A DNA stretch of 11,570 nucleotides from Elusimicrobia bacterium RIFCSPLOWO2_12_FULL_59_9 (GCA_001800185.1 MGUX01000144.1:1-11570); one strand, 5' to 3'; counted from the stretch's first letter, positions 1-6,746 are shown. Notes: generated by a model from the letters alone, not told the origin. Numbers and translations are program-made.

Positions 1-10
1 GCGCGAGTTT

Positions 11-127
11 CCAGCTGGATGGGGGACCCCGTCCGGGGCCAGGACCAGAGTTCCTGGCACTTGGGGCGCCAGAGGCGCTGTTCCGGGACCGCGGGTCCCT
101 GGAGCCCTGCGGAGGGGGCCAGCCGGG
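11..127 (+). repeat. GC-rich palindromic element, family P, long copy 1 (inside cyclase gene)
   Basis: Positions 35-92 are identical over 58 bp to 2009-2066. It holds three small hairpins: CCAGGA/TCCTGG (39-44, 52-57), GCGCC/GGCGC (66-70, 74-78) and GGGACC/GGTCCC (85-90, 94-99). The ends carry imperfect direct repeats, CCAGCTGGATGG at 11 and CCAGCCGGGCGG at 119. On the minus strand it is read through in frame as the cyclase C-terminal tail (LAPSAGLQGPAVPEQ...). Confidence 0.85.
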
Positions 128-1227
128 CGGCTTGCGCCGGCGCGGAATGGAGCAGCTTGAAAATGGCCGCGGGCAAAGAATAGCCCTTGACCGCGAAGGA
201 GCCGAGGGGACGCACCGGAAACTTCGGGCCGAGCGCCGCCGCGGTTTTTTGGCCCATCAGGACCTCGGCGGCCTCGGCGCGCTCTTGAATACGGGCGGCC
301 AAATTGACGGTCGAGCCGACCACCGTGTAGTCGCTGCGCTGCGAGGAGCCCACGTTGCCCGCCACGACCTCTCCGGTATTGATGCCCACGCCGATTTCCA
401 AGGGCGCCAGGCCCCGCCGGCGCCTTTCGGCGTTCCACCGGGCCGTCTCACGCACCATGCTCCACGCGCAAATAACGGCGCGGACGGCGTGATCTTGCTG
501 CCGCCGGGGCGCTCCGAACACGGCCATGACGCCGTCTCCGGTATGCTTGTCGATAATCCCCCCGTATTTGGCCACCGCGGAGTTGATGCGCTCAAACAGC
601 GAGTTGATGGTGGCGATGACTTCCTCGGGCGGGCGGGACTCGGCGAAAGAGGTGAAGTTGCGGATATCGGCGAACAGGACGGTCGCCGCCAGGCGTTCGC
701 TCTTGAGCCCCAATGCGCCGGCGGAGCCGAGCACTTTGTCCATGACCTCTTTGGAGAGGTAGCGGCGCAAGGTGCCGCGCATGCTCTCCAAAGCGTTGAC
801 CCGTTGGTACAAGAAGGAGAATTTTTTGCGCACGTCCTCCGGATCGCGGATGCTTTCAATATTGCGCCGGCACTGCAGGCAGCGCGAAACGGAGGCGCGC
901 AAAACGTCGATGGCCGCCGGTTTGATGATAAAATCCCAAGCGCCGTAGCGGAAAGCCTCCAGGACGCTTTCTATCGTAGGATCCCCCGAAAGCAGGATCA
1001 CGTCGGTGGAGGCGCGGCGGTCCTTGATCCAGCGGAATACGTCCTGTCCGTCCATTTTGCCCGGCATATTGATGTCGGTGACCACGACGTCGTAGACTCC
1101 GCTTTCCAGCCGCCCGAGGGCGTCGTGGGCGTCCGCGGCCGATTCAACCACGCGCCCCGGCTATGACAGCCCCCGGACGAACAACCCCCGGACCTGGGGA
1201 TCGTCATCCACGATGAGAAGGCGGGCC

Positions 1228-1291
1228 GCCGCGCCTCGTCTCGCGCCACCGGCGCTTCCTTCGTCCTTGAGCTCTGCGAAAGGGCCGGCGC
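1228..1291 (-). repeat. Coding repeat, family Q, copy a (N-terminus of receiver-cyclase)
   Basis: Positions 1231-1291 match 11145-11205 at about 50 of 61 positions by hand alignment. The copy is translated as PFAELKDEGSAGGARRGA just before the receiver. The core TTCGTCCTTGAGCTCTGCGAA is an imperfect palindrome with TTCG/CGAA ends. It abuts a partial family P copy at 1292. Confidence 0.75.
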
Positions 1292-1325
1292 ATCCGGGTC
1301 CCCGGAGCACTGCGGAGGGGGCCGC
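1292..1325 (+). repeat. Family P element, partial copy 4 (right end only)
   Basis: The stretch from CCGGGTCC to GGAGGGGGCCG corresponds to positions 91-122 of copy 1. It includes a small CCGGG/CCCGG hairpin at 1294-1305. It is read on the minus strand as APSAVLRGP, the same frame as APSAGLQGP in copy 1 at the other end of the same gene. Confidence 0.65.
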
Positions 1326-1366
1326 CGCGCTCTCCTGAATTTCACCTCCAGAATTCAAGCCGGCGC

Positions 1367-2299
1367 TCATGATCCGCTCCTTAATAAAAGTTTTTGCTCT
1401 TTTGAGGGATGAAACAGATGCGCCTGAATGGTCAGGTTCCGCGCCGTATCGCCGCTCTGCCGCGCCGCCTCAAGAATGCGCTTTAAATCCTCCTGCTCCG
1501 GCGCTCCTTGCGGCATGGACTCCTGAAGCAGTTGAACGGCGCCGAGGATAAGGGTGATCCGGTCTCCCAATTCGCTCAGGGAACGGGTCAAAGTCTTGCG
1601 GGAATCATCCAAACTGTCCTGGACGCTCAGACAACGCCGCGATAGGGCTATGAGTTCTTCGCGGCGCGCTTGAGCAATTTTGAGCGCCTGCCTCTCTCCG
1701 GCGCCCAAACGGCCTATGAAATAAGAGGACGCGAACAGGAAGCCCGCTTTAAGCGATATTTCGAACCAAGCCGACGCCTCCGCGCCTCGAAGGGGTTCCA
1801 AGTAGAAGCATAAAAGTAAAGCCACATGCAGGCCGCAGGCCCGCATCGCCCAGCCGGGCAAATAAAATCCGGCCGTGAAGACGGGCAGGAGGAAAAGCGG
1901 CCAAAGCATGGAGCTCCGGCCTCCCGACGAGTCAATGAGATAGGCCACCAGCAGGCTGTTGACGCCCAACGAAATCAGGCTCGCCCAGCCGGAAGGGGGC
2001 CCCCCTCTGGGGCCAGGACCAGAGTTCCTGGCACTTGGGGCGCCAGAGGCGCTGTTCCGGGACCGCTGGCCCCCGGAGCTCATCGGAGGGGGCCAACCTG
2101 AATGCCGGCCGTGAAGGCGCAGGAGCAAGAGATTCGCCGCCAAAGCAACTCCAAGCCACCAAAGATAGCGGGACGAGGCGACGGGCATCCCCCGCATCAA
2201 AAAAGCGGCCGCCGCCAAAAAGCCGACCAGAAGCGCCTCGTAATTTTGCGCTCCGAATCGGCGCTGCTCGAATATTTCTTTCAAATCTTCCCGGATCAC
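1367..2299 (-). CDS. Multi-pass membrane protein with degenerate DHp domain and no ATPase domain
   Basis: This 310-aa protein starts at GTG, with GAGAGGG about 6 nt upstream. About six membrane segments can be read (near residues 21-38, 45-61, 106-122, 131-148, 152-168, 181-197). A helical region follows, and then a stretch resembling a histidine-kinase dimerisation domain. SELGDRITLILGA aligns with the usual HELRTPLTLILG, but the phospho-accepting His is Ser (residue 242), and the chain ends with no HATPase domain. It therefore cannot act as a kinase by itself. It could be a membrane sensor or scaffold that dimerises with or recruits a partner kinase or the downstream receiver-cyclase. Residues 69-105 (G/P/S/R-rich, between the second and third membrane segments) come entirely from a family P repeat. 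It lies 34 nt after the FlgO-like gene and overlaps the next gene by ATGA, which suggests translational coupling. The membrane domain was not matched to a named family. Confidence 0.8.
   Translation of the reverse strand: MIREDLKEIFEQRRFGAQNYEALLVGFLAAAAFLMRGMPVASSRYLWWLGVALAANLLLLRLHGRHSGWPPPMSSGGQRSRNSASGAPSARNSGPGPRGGPPSGWASLISLGVNSLLVAYLIDSSGGRSSMLWPLFLLPVFTAGFYLPGWAMRACGLHVALLLCFYLEPLRGAEASAWFEISLKAGFLFASSYFIGRLGAGERQALKIAQARREELIALSRRCLSVQDSLDDSRKTLTRSLSELGDRITLILGAVQLLQESMPQGAPEQEDLKRILEAARQSGDTARNLTIQAHLFHPSKEQKLLLRSGS
1986..2101 (+). repeat. Family P element, long copy 2 (inside membrane-protein gene)
   Basis: It shares a 58-bp identical core (2009-2066) with copy 1, including the CCAGGA/TCCTGG (2013-2018, 2026-2031) and GCGCC/GGCGC (2040-2044, 2048-2052) hairpins. 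The third hairpin is weakened by an A-C mismatch. It has the same genomic orientation as copy 1 but is read in a different frame (PPPMSSGGQRSRNSASGAPS...). The ends are CCAGCCGGAAGG and CCAACCTGAATG. Confidence 0.85.
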
Positions 2300-2333
2300 T
2301 TTATTCCCTCTCTTTGCGGGTACCCCTGCTCGG

Positions 2334-3260
2334 TCATAGGGCCTCCTCGTTTAAATCGCAGGCGTAGTACAACACGAACGCCTTGCGCTCGACGGCGTTG
2401 AGCCATTTCATCTCAGCTTCGTCGAGCGGGGGAGAGGACTTGGCATAGGCGTTTTGAAGCAGTTGATAGAAGCGCAAACGCAGTTTCGGGTCGGTGATGA
2501 TAGAGCCCGGCAATTTTAGATTGTCGGCGGAAATGCCGTTTTTCTTGAACTCCGAAACCCAATAGCGCGCCTTAAGATCCAAAACGCCTTTTTCCAACTC
2601 ATCGACTTTCTTGCGGGCCGGGGCGCATTTATCCGCCTCTACGCCGTAGCTCCGCTCCTCCGCCTGAAAAGAGACGGGCAAGGCCCCCATCCGGCTGTCC
2701 CCCTCCGCGGAGCTGCGGGGACCCGCGGTCCCCCAGAGGGGGGCCCCCATCCGGCTGTTGGCTGCCGGCGCGGATTCTGCGCGGCTGGGGGACCATTCTC
2801 TTTCGACCCTCAGCCGGCGGGCCGAAAGAACGACCCCGGTCTCGATATCGATGATGCGGGCTTGGATTTCCAGATAATCGCCCAAACCGACGTAAGAGCC
2901 GGTGACCACCGCCTTGGCCTGAAGCATCCGGCCCAACTGCCCCAGGCTCCGGGAGTCTATCACCCCCGTCTGAGCCAGAGTCTGCTCCGAGGCGACGGCT
3001 CTCATCAGGGAGCGCTCGACCACTTTGACCTTGCCGTAAAGTGCCATTTGCGTGGTCAACTGCTCCGCGATATAGCGTCCTTCCTGGGTGTCTGAACCGT
3101 CCATGGCGACCAGGGGCAAAACGGCCAAACGCTCCACGCCGGCTTTGGACGCGTCGCGCGACAGCTTCTTGGCGAGGGTTTCATAGCCGCCGGCCCAAGC
3201 GGCCTCGCCGATCAAACCCAGAATCACTGCCCAAACAATCGCTCTCAAATTTGTTTTCAT
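2334..3260 (-). CDS. Exported FlgO/CsgG-like protein
   Basis: This 308-aa protein begins at ATG with a strong GGAGG Shine-Dalgarno 5 nt upstream. Residues 1-24 form a signal peptide (basic start, hydrophobic core, EAAWA end) with no lipobox Cys, so the product is probably periplasmic or surface-exposed. Residues about 41-150 match the FlgO/CsgG-type fold: ERLAVLPLVAMDG, GRYIAEQLTTQM, KVKVVERSLMRAVASEQ, LGRMLQAKAVVTGSY and ARIIDIETGVVLSARRL. Relatives are linked to flagellar or outer-membrane assembly, or bind to the cell envelope. No flagellar or curli gene is nearby, so that role is not assumed here. Residues 169-193 are a family P repeat (SRMGA at both ends). The rest, from about 195 to 308, is charged and partly helical (KKVDELEKGVLDLKARY) and of unknown function. 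It is the first gene of a minus-strand unit with the membrane pseudo-kinase and the receiver-cyclase, so it may supply or sense an envelope signal for them. Confidence 0.8.
   Translation of the reverse strand: MKTNLRAIVWAVILGLIGEAAWAGGYETLAKKLSRDASKAGVERLAVLPLVAMDGSDTQEGRYIAEQLTTQMALYGKVKVVERSLMRAVASEQTLAQTGVIDSRSLGQLGRMLQAKAVVTGSYVGLGDYLEIQARIIDIETGVVLSARRLRVEREWSPSRAESAPAANSRMGAPLWGTAGPRSSAEGDSRMGALPVSFQAEERSYGVEADKCAPARKKVDELEKGVLDLKARYWVSEFKKNGISADNLKLPGSIITDPKLRLRFYQLLQNAYAKSSPPLDEAEMKWLNAVERKAFVLYYACDLNEEAL
2682..2758 (-). repeat. Family P element, short copy 3 flanked by 17-bp direct repeats
   Basis: A perfect 17-bp direct repeat GGCCCCCATCCGGCTGT (2682-2698 and 2742-2758) brackets the copy. 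The period is 60 bp, so it keeps the frame (SRMGA...SRMGA). The middle holds the hairpin GGGGACC/GGTCCCC (2717-2723, 2727-2733). Relative to copy 2 it lacks about 45 bp carrying the first two hairpins. Its orientation on the genome is opposite to copies 1, 2 and 4. Confidence 0.8.
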
Positions 3261-3483
3261 ATTCCCTCCTCACTAATGTTGTAACAGCCGGCGTTCAGGC
3301 CGAATTCAACCGGCGTTCAACTTTTGCTCACACCTTGCGGCAGGGTACACACGCCATTCCCGCAAGACCCAGCCGCCGCTCTGCGGCAAGCATCGCTGGA
3401 AGATGCGTGGAGGAGCGTAAAAATCTATAATAACGCGGTGGATCGACCACTCGATCACTGGAACACTCGACCACTGAACCACT
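3261..3483. promoter_or_regulatory. Divergent intergenic region between FlgO-like gene and response regulator
   Basis: There is no gene here. It holds a direct repeat of CCGGCGTTCA at 3288-3297 and 3310-3319 (22-bp spacing, a possible operator), an inverted pair CTTGCGG/CCGCAAG (3334-3340, 3360-3366), a perfect TATAAT at 3426-3431 facing the plus-strand regulator with no good -35 box, and the octamer array at 3444-3483. No convincing minus-strand promoter for the FlgO-like gene was found. Confidence 0.4.
3444..3483 (-). repeat. Octamer array 1 (five AGTGGTNN units)
   Basis: Five exact 8-bp units abut the ATG at 3484. Read on the minus strand they are AGTGGTTC, AGTGGTCG, AGTGTTCC, AGTGATCG and AGTGGTCG. 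They occupy the place where the regulator's Shine-Dalgarno would be, and none is recognisable there. Related arrays lie at 10536-10567 and 10618-10641. Confidence 0.75.
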
Positions 3484-4176
3484 ATGCCTAAGAAAATACT
3501 CCTCATAGACGATTCCCAAAGCCTGCGGGAAGCCATCAAGAAATATCTCATTCAAAACGGCTTTTCTGTCGTCGCGGCGGCCGATGGTTCGGACGGACTC
3601 ATGCTGGCCAAGGAATCAGCCCCCGACCTGGTTGTGTCCGACGCCGAAATGCCGGGTTTGGACGGGCACACGCTGTGCCGGATTCTCAAAAAGGATCAAA
3701 CCACCCGCCACTTGCCGGTCATCATCATCTCCGGCGCCTTAATAGAGGAAGGCGACGTGGTGGCGGGTTTGGACGGAGGGGCCGACGACTACGTCCTAAA
3801 GCCTTTTCCCATGAAGGTGCTTTTGGCGCGCATACGCGCCGTTCTGCGCCGTTACGAAAAATCCGACCCCATCGCCGATAAGCTGCGCAGCCGCGGCATC
3901 GAGCTCGATCCCGAAGCGCGGGAAGTCAAAGTCAACGGCAAAACGGTCGCCTTATCCCGCAAGGAGTTCGACTTGCTGGCGCTGCTGGTGGAGAAGGCCG
4001 GCAGGGTGCTTCGGGCCGGTTTTATTTTGGAAACCGTATGGGGATACGATCTGGCGGATTACAACGACCCGCATACCGTTGAGACCCACATTTCCCGCCT
4101 GCGGAAAAAGCTGGGCCCCAAAGCGGCCGAGTACATCGTCAACGTTCCCGGACTGGGATATAAGTTTGAGAAGTAG
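3484..4176 (+). CDS. OmpR/PhoB-family response regulator
   Basis: This 230-aa DNA-binding regulator has an N-terminal receiver (about 1-122) with the acidic pair D9/D10, phospho-acceptor D53 (VVSDAEMPG), S83 and K106 (VLKPF). A short linker leads to a winged-helix domain (about 137-230) ending in the typical VPGLGYKFEK. All phosphorylation residues are intact, so it should be a functional phospho-activated transcription factor. The start is ATG, directly after an octamer repeat array and without a Shine-Dalgarno. A TATAAT lies about 53 nt upstream. The gene ends in TAG and overlaps the convergent hybrid kinase gene by 38 nt. That kinase is a possible partner by proximity only, because it has its own receiver. 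Confidence 0.93.
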   Translation: MPKKILLIDDSQSLREAIKKYLIQNGFSVVAAADGSDGLMLAKESAPDLVVSDAEMPGLDGHTLCRILKKDQTTRHLPVIIISGALIEEGDVVAGLDGGADDYVLKPFPMKVLLARIRAVLRRYEKSDPIADKLRSRGIELDPEAREVKVNGKTVALSRKEFDLLALLVEKAGRVLRAGFILETVWGYDLADYNDPHTVETHISRLRKKLGPKAAEYIVNVPGLGYKFEK

Positions 4177-6676
4177 CTGAATCAAGAACCTCGCGCACTT
4201 TGCGCGCCAGGACCGCCGGCGTGAAGGGCTTCTGGAGAAACGGCGTGCCGGGCGCCAGCGCCCCGCTCTGCAAGACGGCCTCATCGGTATAACCTGAAAT
4301 AAAAAGCGTCTTTAATCCGGGCCGCAGCGCCGACAAACGCCGGACCAACTCCCTTCCGCTGATCCGGGGCATCACCATATCGGTGATGACCAAGTCGATT
4401 TTGTCCGCGCAGCGACGGCATATTTCGAGCGCTTCCTCGCCGCTGCACGATCCCAGCACGTTGTAGCCGCTTTGCCTCAAACTGCGCAGCGTCGGCCTGA
4501 AGACGACCGGATCGTCTTCCACCAGAAGGATGGTCTCCGGCTCGCGCCCCGCTGGAACTGCCGGTTTCCGCGGCTCGTCACGCACCCCTGGGATTTCCAT
4601 CGTCCCTGAGCTTAACGAAAGGGCTGCCAATGGGGCAGCGCACGGAGCGGCGCCGGCCGGCACCGGAGCCTCCAACTCAAGCGTGCGCGATGGTTGTTGC
4701 GGCGGAGGATGGCTTGGCACGGCGCCCGAAATCCAGGGAAGATAAATTTTGAAGGTCGAGCCCTGGCCGGGCTCGGAATAAACCAAAATATAGCCCTTGC
4801 TCTGCTTGACGATGCCGTAAACCGTCGAAAGCCCCAGGCCCGTCCCCTTGCCCTGCTCCTTGGTGGTGAAAAAAGGTTCGAAGAGATGCGACAAAGTCTC
4901 CTTGTCCATCCCGGCGCCGGTGTCGCTGACCGCCAGCATGGCATAGCGGCCCCCGGGAACGCTAAACTGCCCATAATCCTGGGCCTCCATGAACTCGACG
5001 TTGGCCGTTTCGAGGATGAGCTTGCCGCCGTGAGGCATGGCGTCCCGGGCGTTGACGGCCAAGTTGACGATAATCTGCTCCATCTGCCCGGGGTCCACCT
5101 GCACCGGCTTTAAATCGGAACTTAAAGCGGCAACCAATTCGATGTTTTCCCCGATGGTGCGGCGCAGCATTTTCTCGACGCCTTCCACGACGCTATTGAG
5201 GCTCAGCACCTCGGGGTTTAGAACCTGCCGGCGGCTGAAAGCCAAAAGCTGGCGGGTCAAGCCGGCGGCCCGCTCGCCCGCTCGCCGGATTTCCTCCACG
5301 TCCGCGCGGCGCTTGTCGCCGGGCTCAAGGTCCTCCAGCAAAAACCGGCTGTAGGCGCCAATGGCGGTCAGAAGGTTGTTGAAGTCGTGGGCGATGCCTC
5401 CGGCGAGCCTCCCGACGGTCTCAAGCTTCTGGGACTGCCGGAGCCTTTCCTCGCTTTCCCTGAGCGCAGCCTCCGCCTGTTTGCGCTCGGTGATATCCCG
5501 CGCCATGGCCAGCACCAGGGGCCCCTCCTTCGACTCGAACATTCCCAGGCGCATTTCCACCGGAAAAACGGTCCCGTCCTTGCGGCGGTGAACCCCTTCC
5601 ACCGTGCGCGGGCCGGAGGAGCGAAGCTCCTGCCAAAGCCGGCTCATAGCCTCCCGCGAGAGGCCAATCTCCAAATCATATACCGGCAGGCGCAAAAGCT
5701 CCCCCCGGTCGTAGCCCAGGCTGTCGCAGGCGGCGCGATTGACGTCCAATAAATTTCCCCGGCGGTCATGCAGGAAAAGAGCGTCCGCCGCCTGCTCCAC
5801 CAAGCGGCGAAAATTTCCCTCGCTTTCCTGGAGCTTCTCCTCTATGCGCCTGCGCTCGGTGATATCCCGGTCGATGCCCCGATAGCCGGTTAAACGGCCC
5901 CGTTCGTCAAAAACCGGCTTTCCGCCGCATTCCAGGGTCCTTAACTTTCCGTCCTTGCGTATGGCGGCGTGCTGCAAAAGCGAGAAAGCCTTGCGTTCCT
6001 TGACCACCTTCGCAAAAATTCCAGCGACCCGCTTCGCCTCGCGCGGAGGCATCAGATCAAACGGAGATCTGCCGAGAAGCTCCTTGGGCGCGTAGCCCAA
6101 AATCGACTCCGCGTTGGGGCTTAAGTAGACATAAGCGCCGTTTACATCCACCTGCCATATAAGGTCCTCCGCATTCTCCACAAAATCCCGAAACATGGTC
6201 TCGCTGCGCCTCAAGGCGATTTCCGCTTTCTTGCGCTCCATGGCATAGCGCAGGGCCCGGATAAGCAAATGGCCGTCAAATTTGCCTTTCACCAAACAAT
6301 CCTGAGCCCCTAATCGCAAAACCTCAACGACCATGGACTCGTCTTGCTGATCGGTCAAGACAATGACCGGCAATTGCGGAACCGCCGGCGCGAGCTTTTG
6401 GAGGGTGGCAAGGCAGCGGGACTTTGAGACGGACGCGTCCAAAAGGACGGCGTTCACGCCCGCCTGCGACAGGCGCGACGAAACCACGGGGCCGTCCTCC
6501 CCGGCCATGAGTTCCATATCGCAATAATCCGGACATTTGCCGGCAGCTTGCGATAGAAGCTCCCCGACCCAGCGGGCTTCCCCGGCTTTATCCTCCATAA
6601 CCAGAATTCTCAAGCCGGCCCCATCCGCTCCGCCCGCGCGCTTTTTCATCTCCCCGCCAAACCCCCGCCGCCGCAA
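4139..6676 (-). CDS. Soluble hybrid histidine kinase (REC-PAS-PAS-HisKA-HATPase-REC)
   Basis: This 845-aa protein has no membrane segment, so it acts as a cytoplasmic sensor. Domains in order: receiver about 22-146 (E28/D29, D80, T108, K130); PAS 1 about 158-275 and PAS 2 about 286-398, each ending in the PAC-type DITER; a DHp domain with H430 in GGIAHDFNNLLTAIG; an HATPase with N-box N543 (VNARDAMP), G1 DTGAGM, F-box FEPFFTTK and G2 GKGTGLGLS; a Pro/Ala-rich linker about 651-711; and a C-terminal receiver about 714-832 (D721/D722, D766, S794, K816). All catalytic residues are intact. The linker carries a family Q repeat. The frame opens at TTG (6676), but the ATG at 6649 (GGCGGGGAG upstream, then AAAAAG) is an equally good start. 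It has its own promoter at 6718-6746. No output domain is present, so signals probably go to another regulator. Confidence 0.93.
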   Translation of the reverse strand: MRRRGFGGEMKKRAGGADGAGLRILVMEDKAGEARWVGELLSQAAGKCPDYCDMELMAGEDGPVVSSRLSQAGVNAVLLDASVSKSRCLATLQKLAPAVPQLPVIVLTDQQDESMVVEVLRLGAQDCLVKGKFDGHLLIRALRYAMERKKAEIALRRSETMFRDFVENAEDLIWQVDVNGAYVYLSPNAESILGYAPKELLGRSPFDLMPPREAKRVAGIFAKVVKERKAFSLLQHAAIRKDGKLRTLECGGKPVFDERGRLTGYRGIDRDITERRRIEEKLQESEGNFRRLVEQAADALFLHDRRGNLLDVNRAACDSLGYDRGELLRLPVYDLEIGLSREAMSRLWQELRSSGPRTVEGVHRRKDGTVFPVEMRLGMFESKEGPLVLAMARDITERKQAEAALRESEERLRQSQKLETVGRLAGGIAHDFNNLLTAIGAYSRFLLEDLEPGDKRRADVEEIRRAGERAAGLTRQLLAFSRRQVLNPEVLSLNSVVEGVEKMLRRTIGENIELVAALSSDLKPVQVDPGQMEQIIVNLAVNARDAMPHGGKLILETANVEFMEAQDYGQFSVPGGRYAMLAVSDTGAGMDKETLSHLFEPFFTTKEQGKGTGLGLSTVYGIVKQSKGYILVYSEPGQGSTFKIYLPWISGAVPSHPPPQQPSRTLELEAPVPAGAAPCAAPLAALSLSSGTMEIPGVRDEPRKPAVPAGREPETILLVEDDPVVFRPTLRSLRQSGYNVLGSCSGEEALEICRRCADKIDLVITDMVMPRISGRELVRRLSALRPGLKTLFISGYTDEAVLQSGALAPGTPFLQKPFTPAVLARKVREVLDSATSQTYIPVRER
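4594..4630 (-). repeat. Coding repeat, family Q, copy c (kinase linker)
   Basis: TCGTCCCTGAGCTTAACGAA and its flanks match copy a at about 27 of 35 positions by hand alignment. It lies in the linker before the C-terminal receiver and is translated as AALSLSSGTMEI. This frame is shifted relative to copies a and b, which read PFAELKDE and PVAALRDE. Confidence 0.6.
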
Positions 6677-6717
6677 AACCTGTCTTGCATTTATATTATA
6701 ATAATTATACTACCTAT

Positions 6718-6746
6718 ATTATTAGGCACAATCCTTCATTTGTCAA
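6718..6746 (-). promoter_or_regulatory. Predicted sigma-70-type promoter of the hybrid kinase gene
   Basis: On the minus strand a perfect TTGACA (6746-6741) is followed after exactly 17 nt by AATAAT (6723-6718, five of six consensus bases). It sits in an AT-rich island within otherwise GC-rich DNA. Transcription would start near 6711, about 35 nt before the TTG start or 62 nt before the ATG. Confidence 0.6.

Larger units (their letters stand above)
1..1370 (-). pseudogene. Receiver-class III adenylate cyclase, interrupted by amber stop, 3' end off window
   Basis: The product would be a response regulator making a cyclic nucleotide (probably cAMP) under phosphorelay control. The ATG overlaps the preceding gene's stop (ATGA). 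A repeat-derived N-terminus of about 45 residues precedes a CheY-like receiver with the acidic pair in LLIVDDD, phospho-Asp in VVTDINMP, Ser in LLSGD and Lys in IIKP. The catalytic domain keeps both metal Asp (LFADIRNFT; HTGDGVMAVFG), the Lys before HTGD and the Asp of DYTVVG (both typical of adenylate cyclases), and the transition-state Asn/Arg in VNLAAR. The frame is open from 1370 to the left edge except for one TAG at 1161-1163, between RGLS and PGRVVESAADA. A single C-to-T change from CAG would explain it. The remaining 69-residue product stops inside the receiver. A GTG at 1149-1151 could restart translation but would lose the acidic pair. The C-terminal tail is a second repeat copy and runs off the window. 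It may be a recent pseudogene, a readthrough case or a sequencing error. Confidence 0.85.

Noticed and set aside
1161..1163. TAG read as an amino acid genome-wide (alternative code)
   Set aside because: TAG ends three other genes in this window at the expected family length.
132..1166. A long open frame on the plus strand (344 codons) opposite the receiver-cyclase gene
   Set aside because: The minus strand here carries all receiver and cyclase motifs. The plus frame has no recognisable motif and is a side effect of high GC codon use.
11..2758. Family P copies as insertion sequence ends
   Set aside because: No transposase frame lies between or near copies, and the copies are about 75-117 bp and coding. 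A non-autonomous element moved from elsewhere in the genome remains possible.
3334..3366. CTTGCGG/CCGCAAG inverted pair as a terminator or riboswitch
   Set aside because: The stem is only 7 bp with a 19-nt loop and no T-run, which is common by chance in GC-rich DNA.
3444..3483. Octamer array as a CRISPR or plasmid origin iteron array
   Set aside because: Units are 8 bp with no spacers, and there are no cas genes or replication initiator nearby. Similar arrays also lie at other gene ends.
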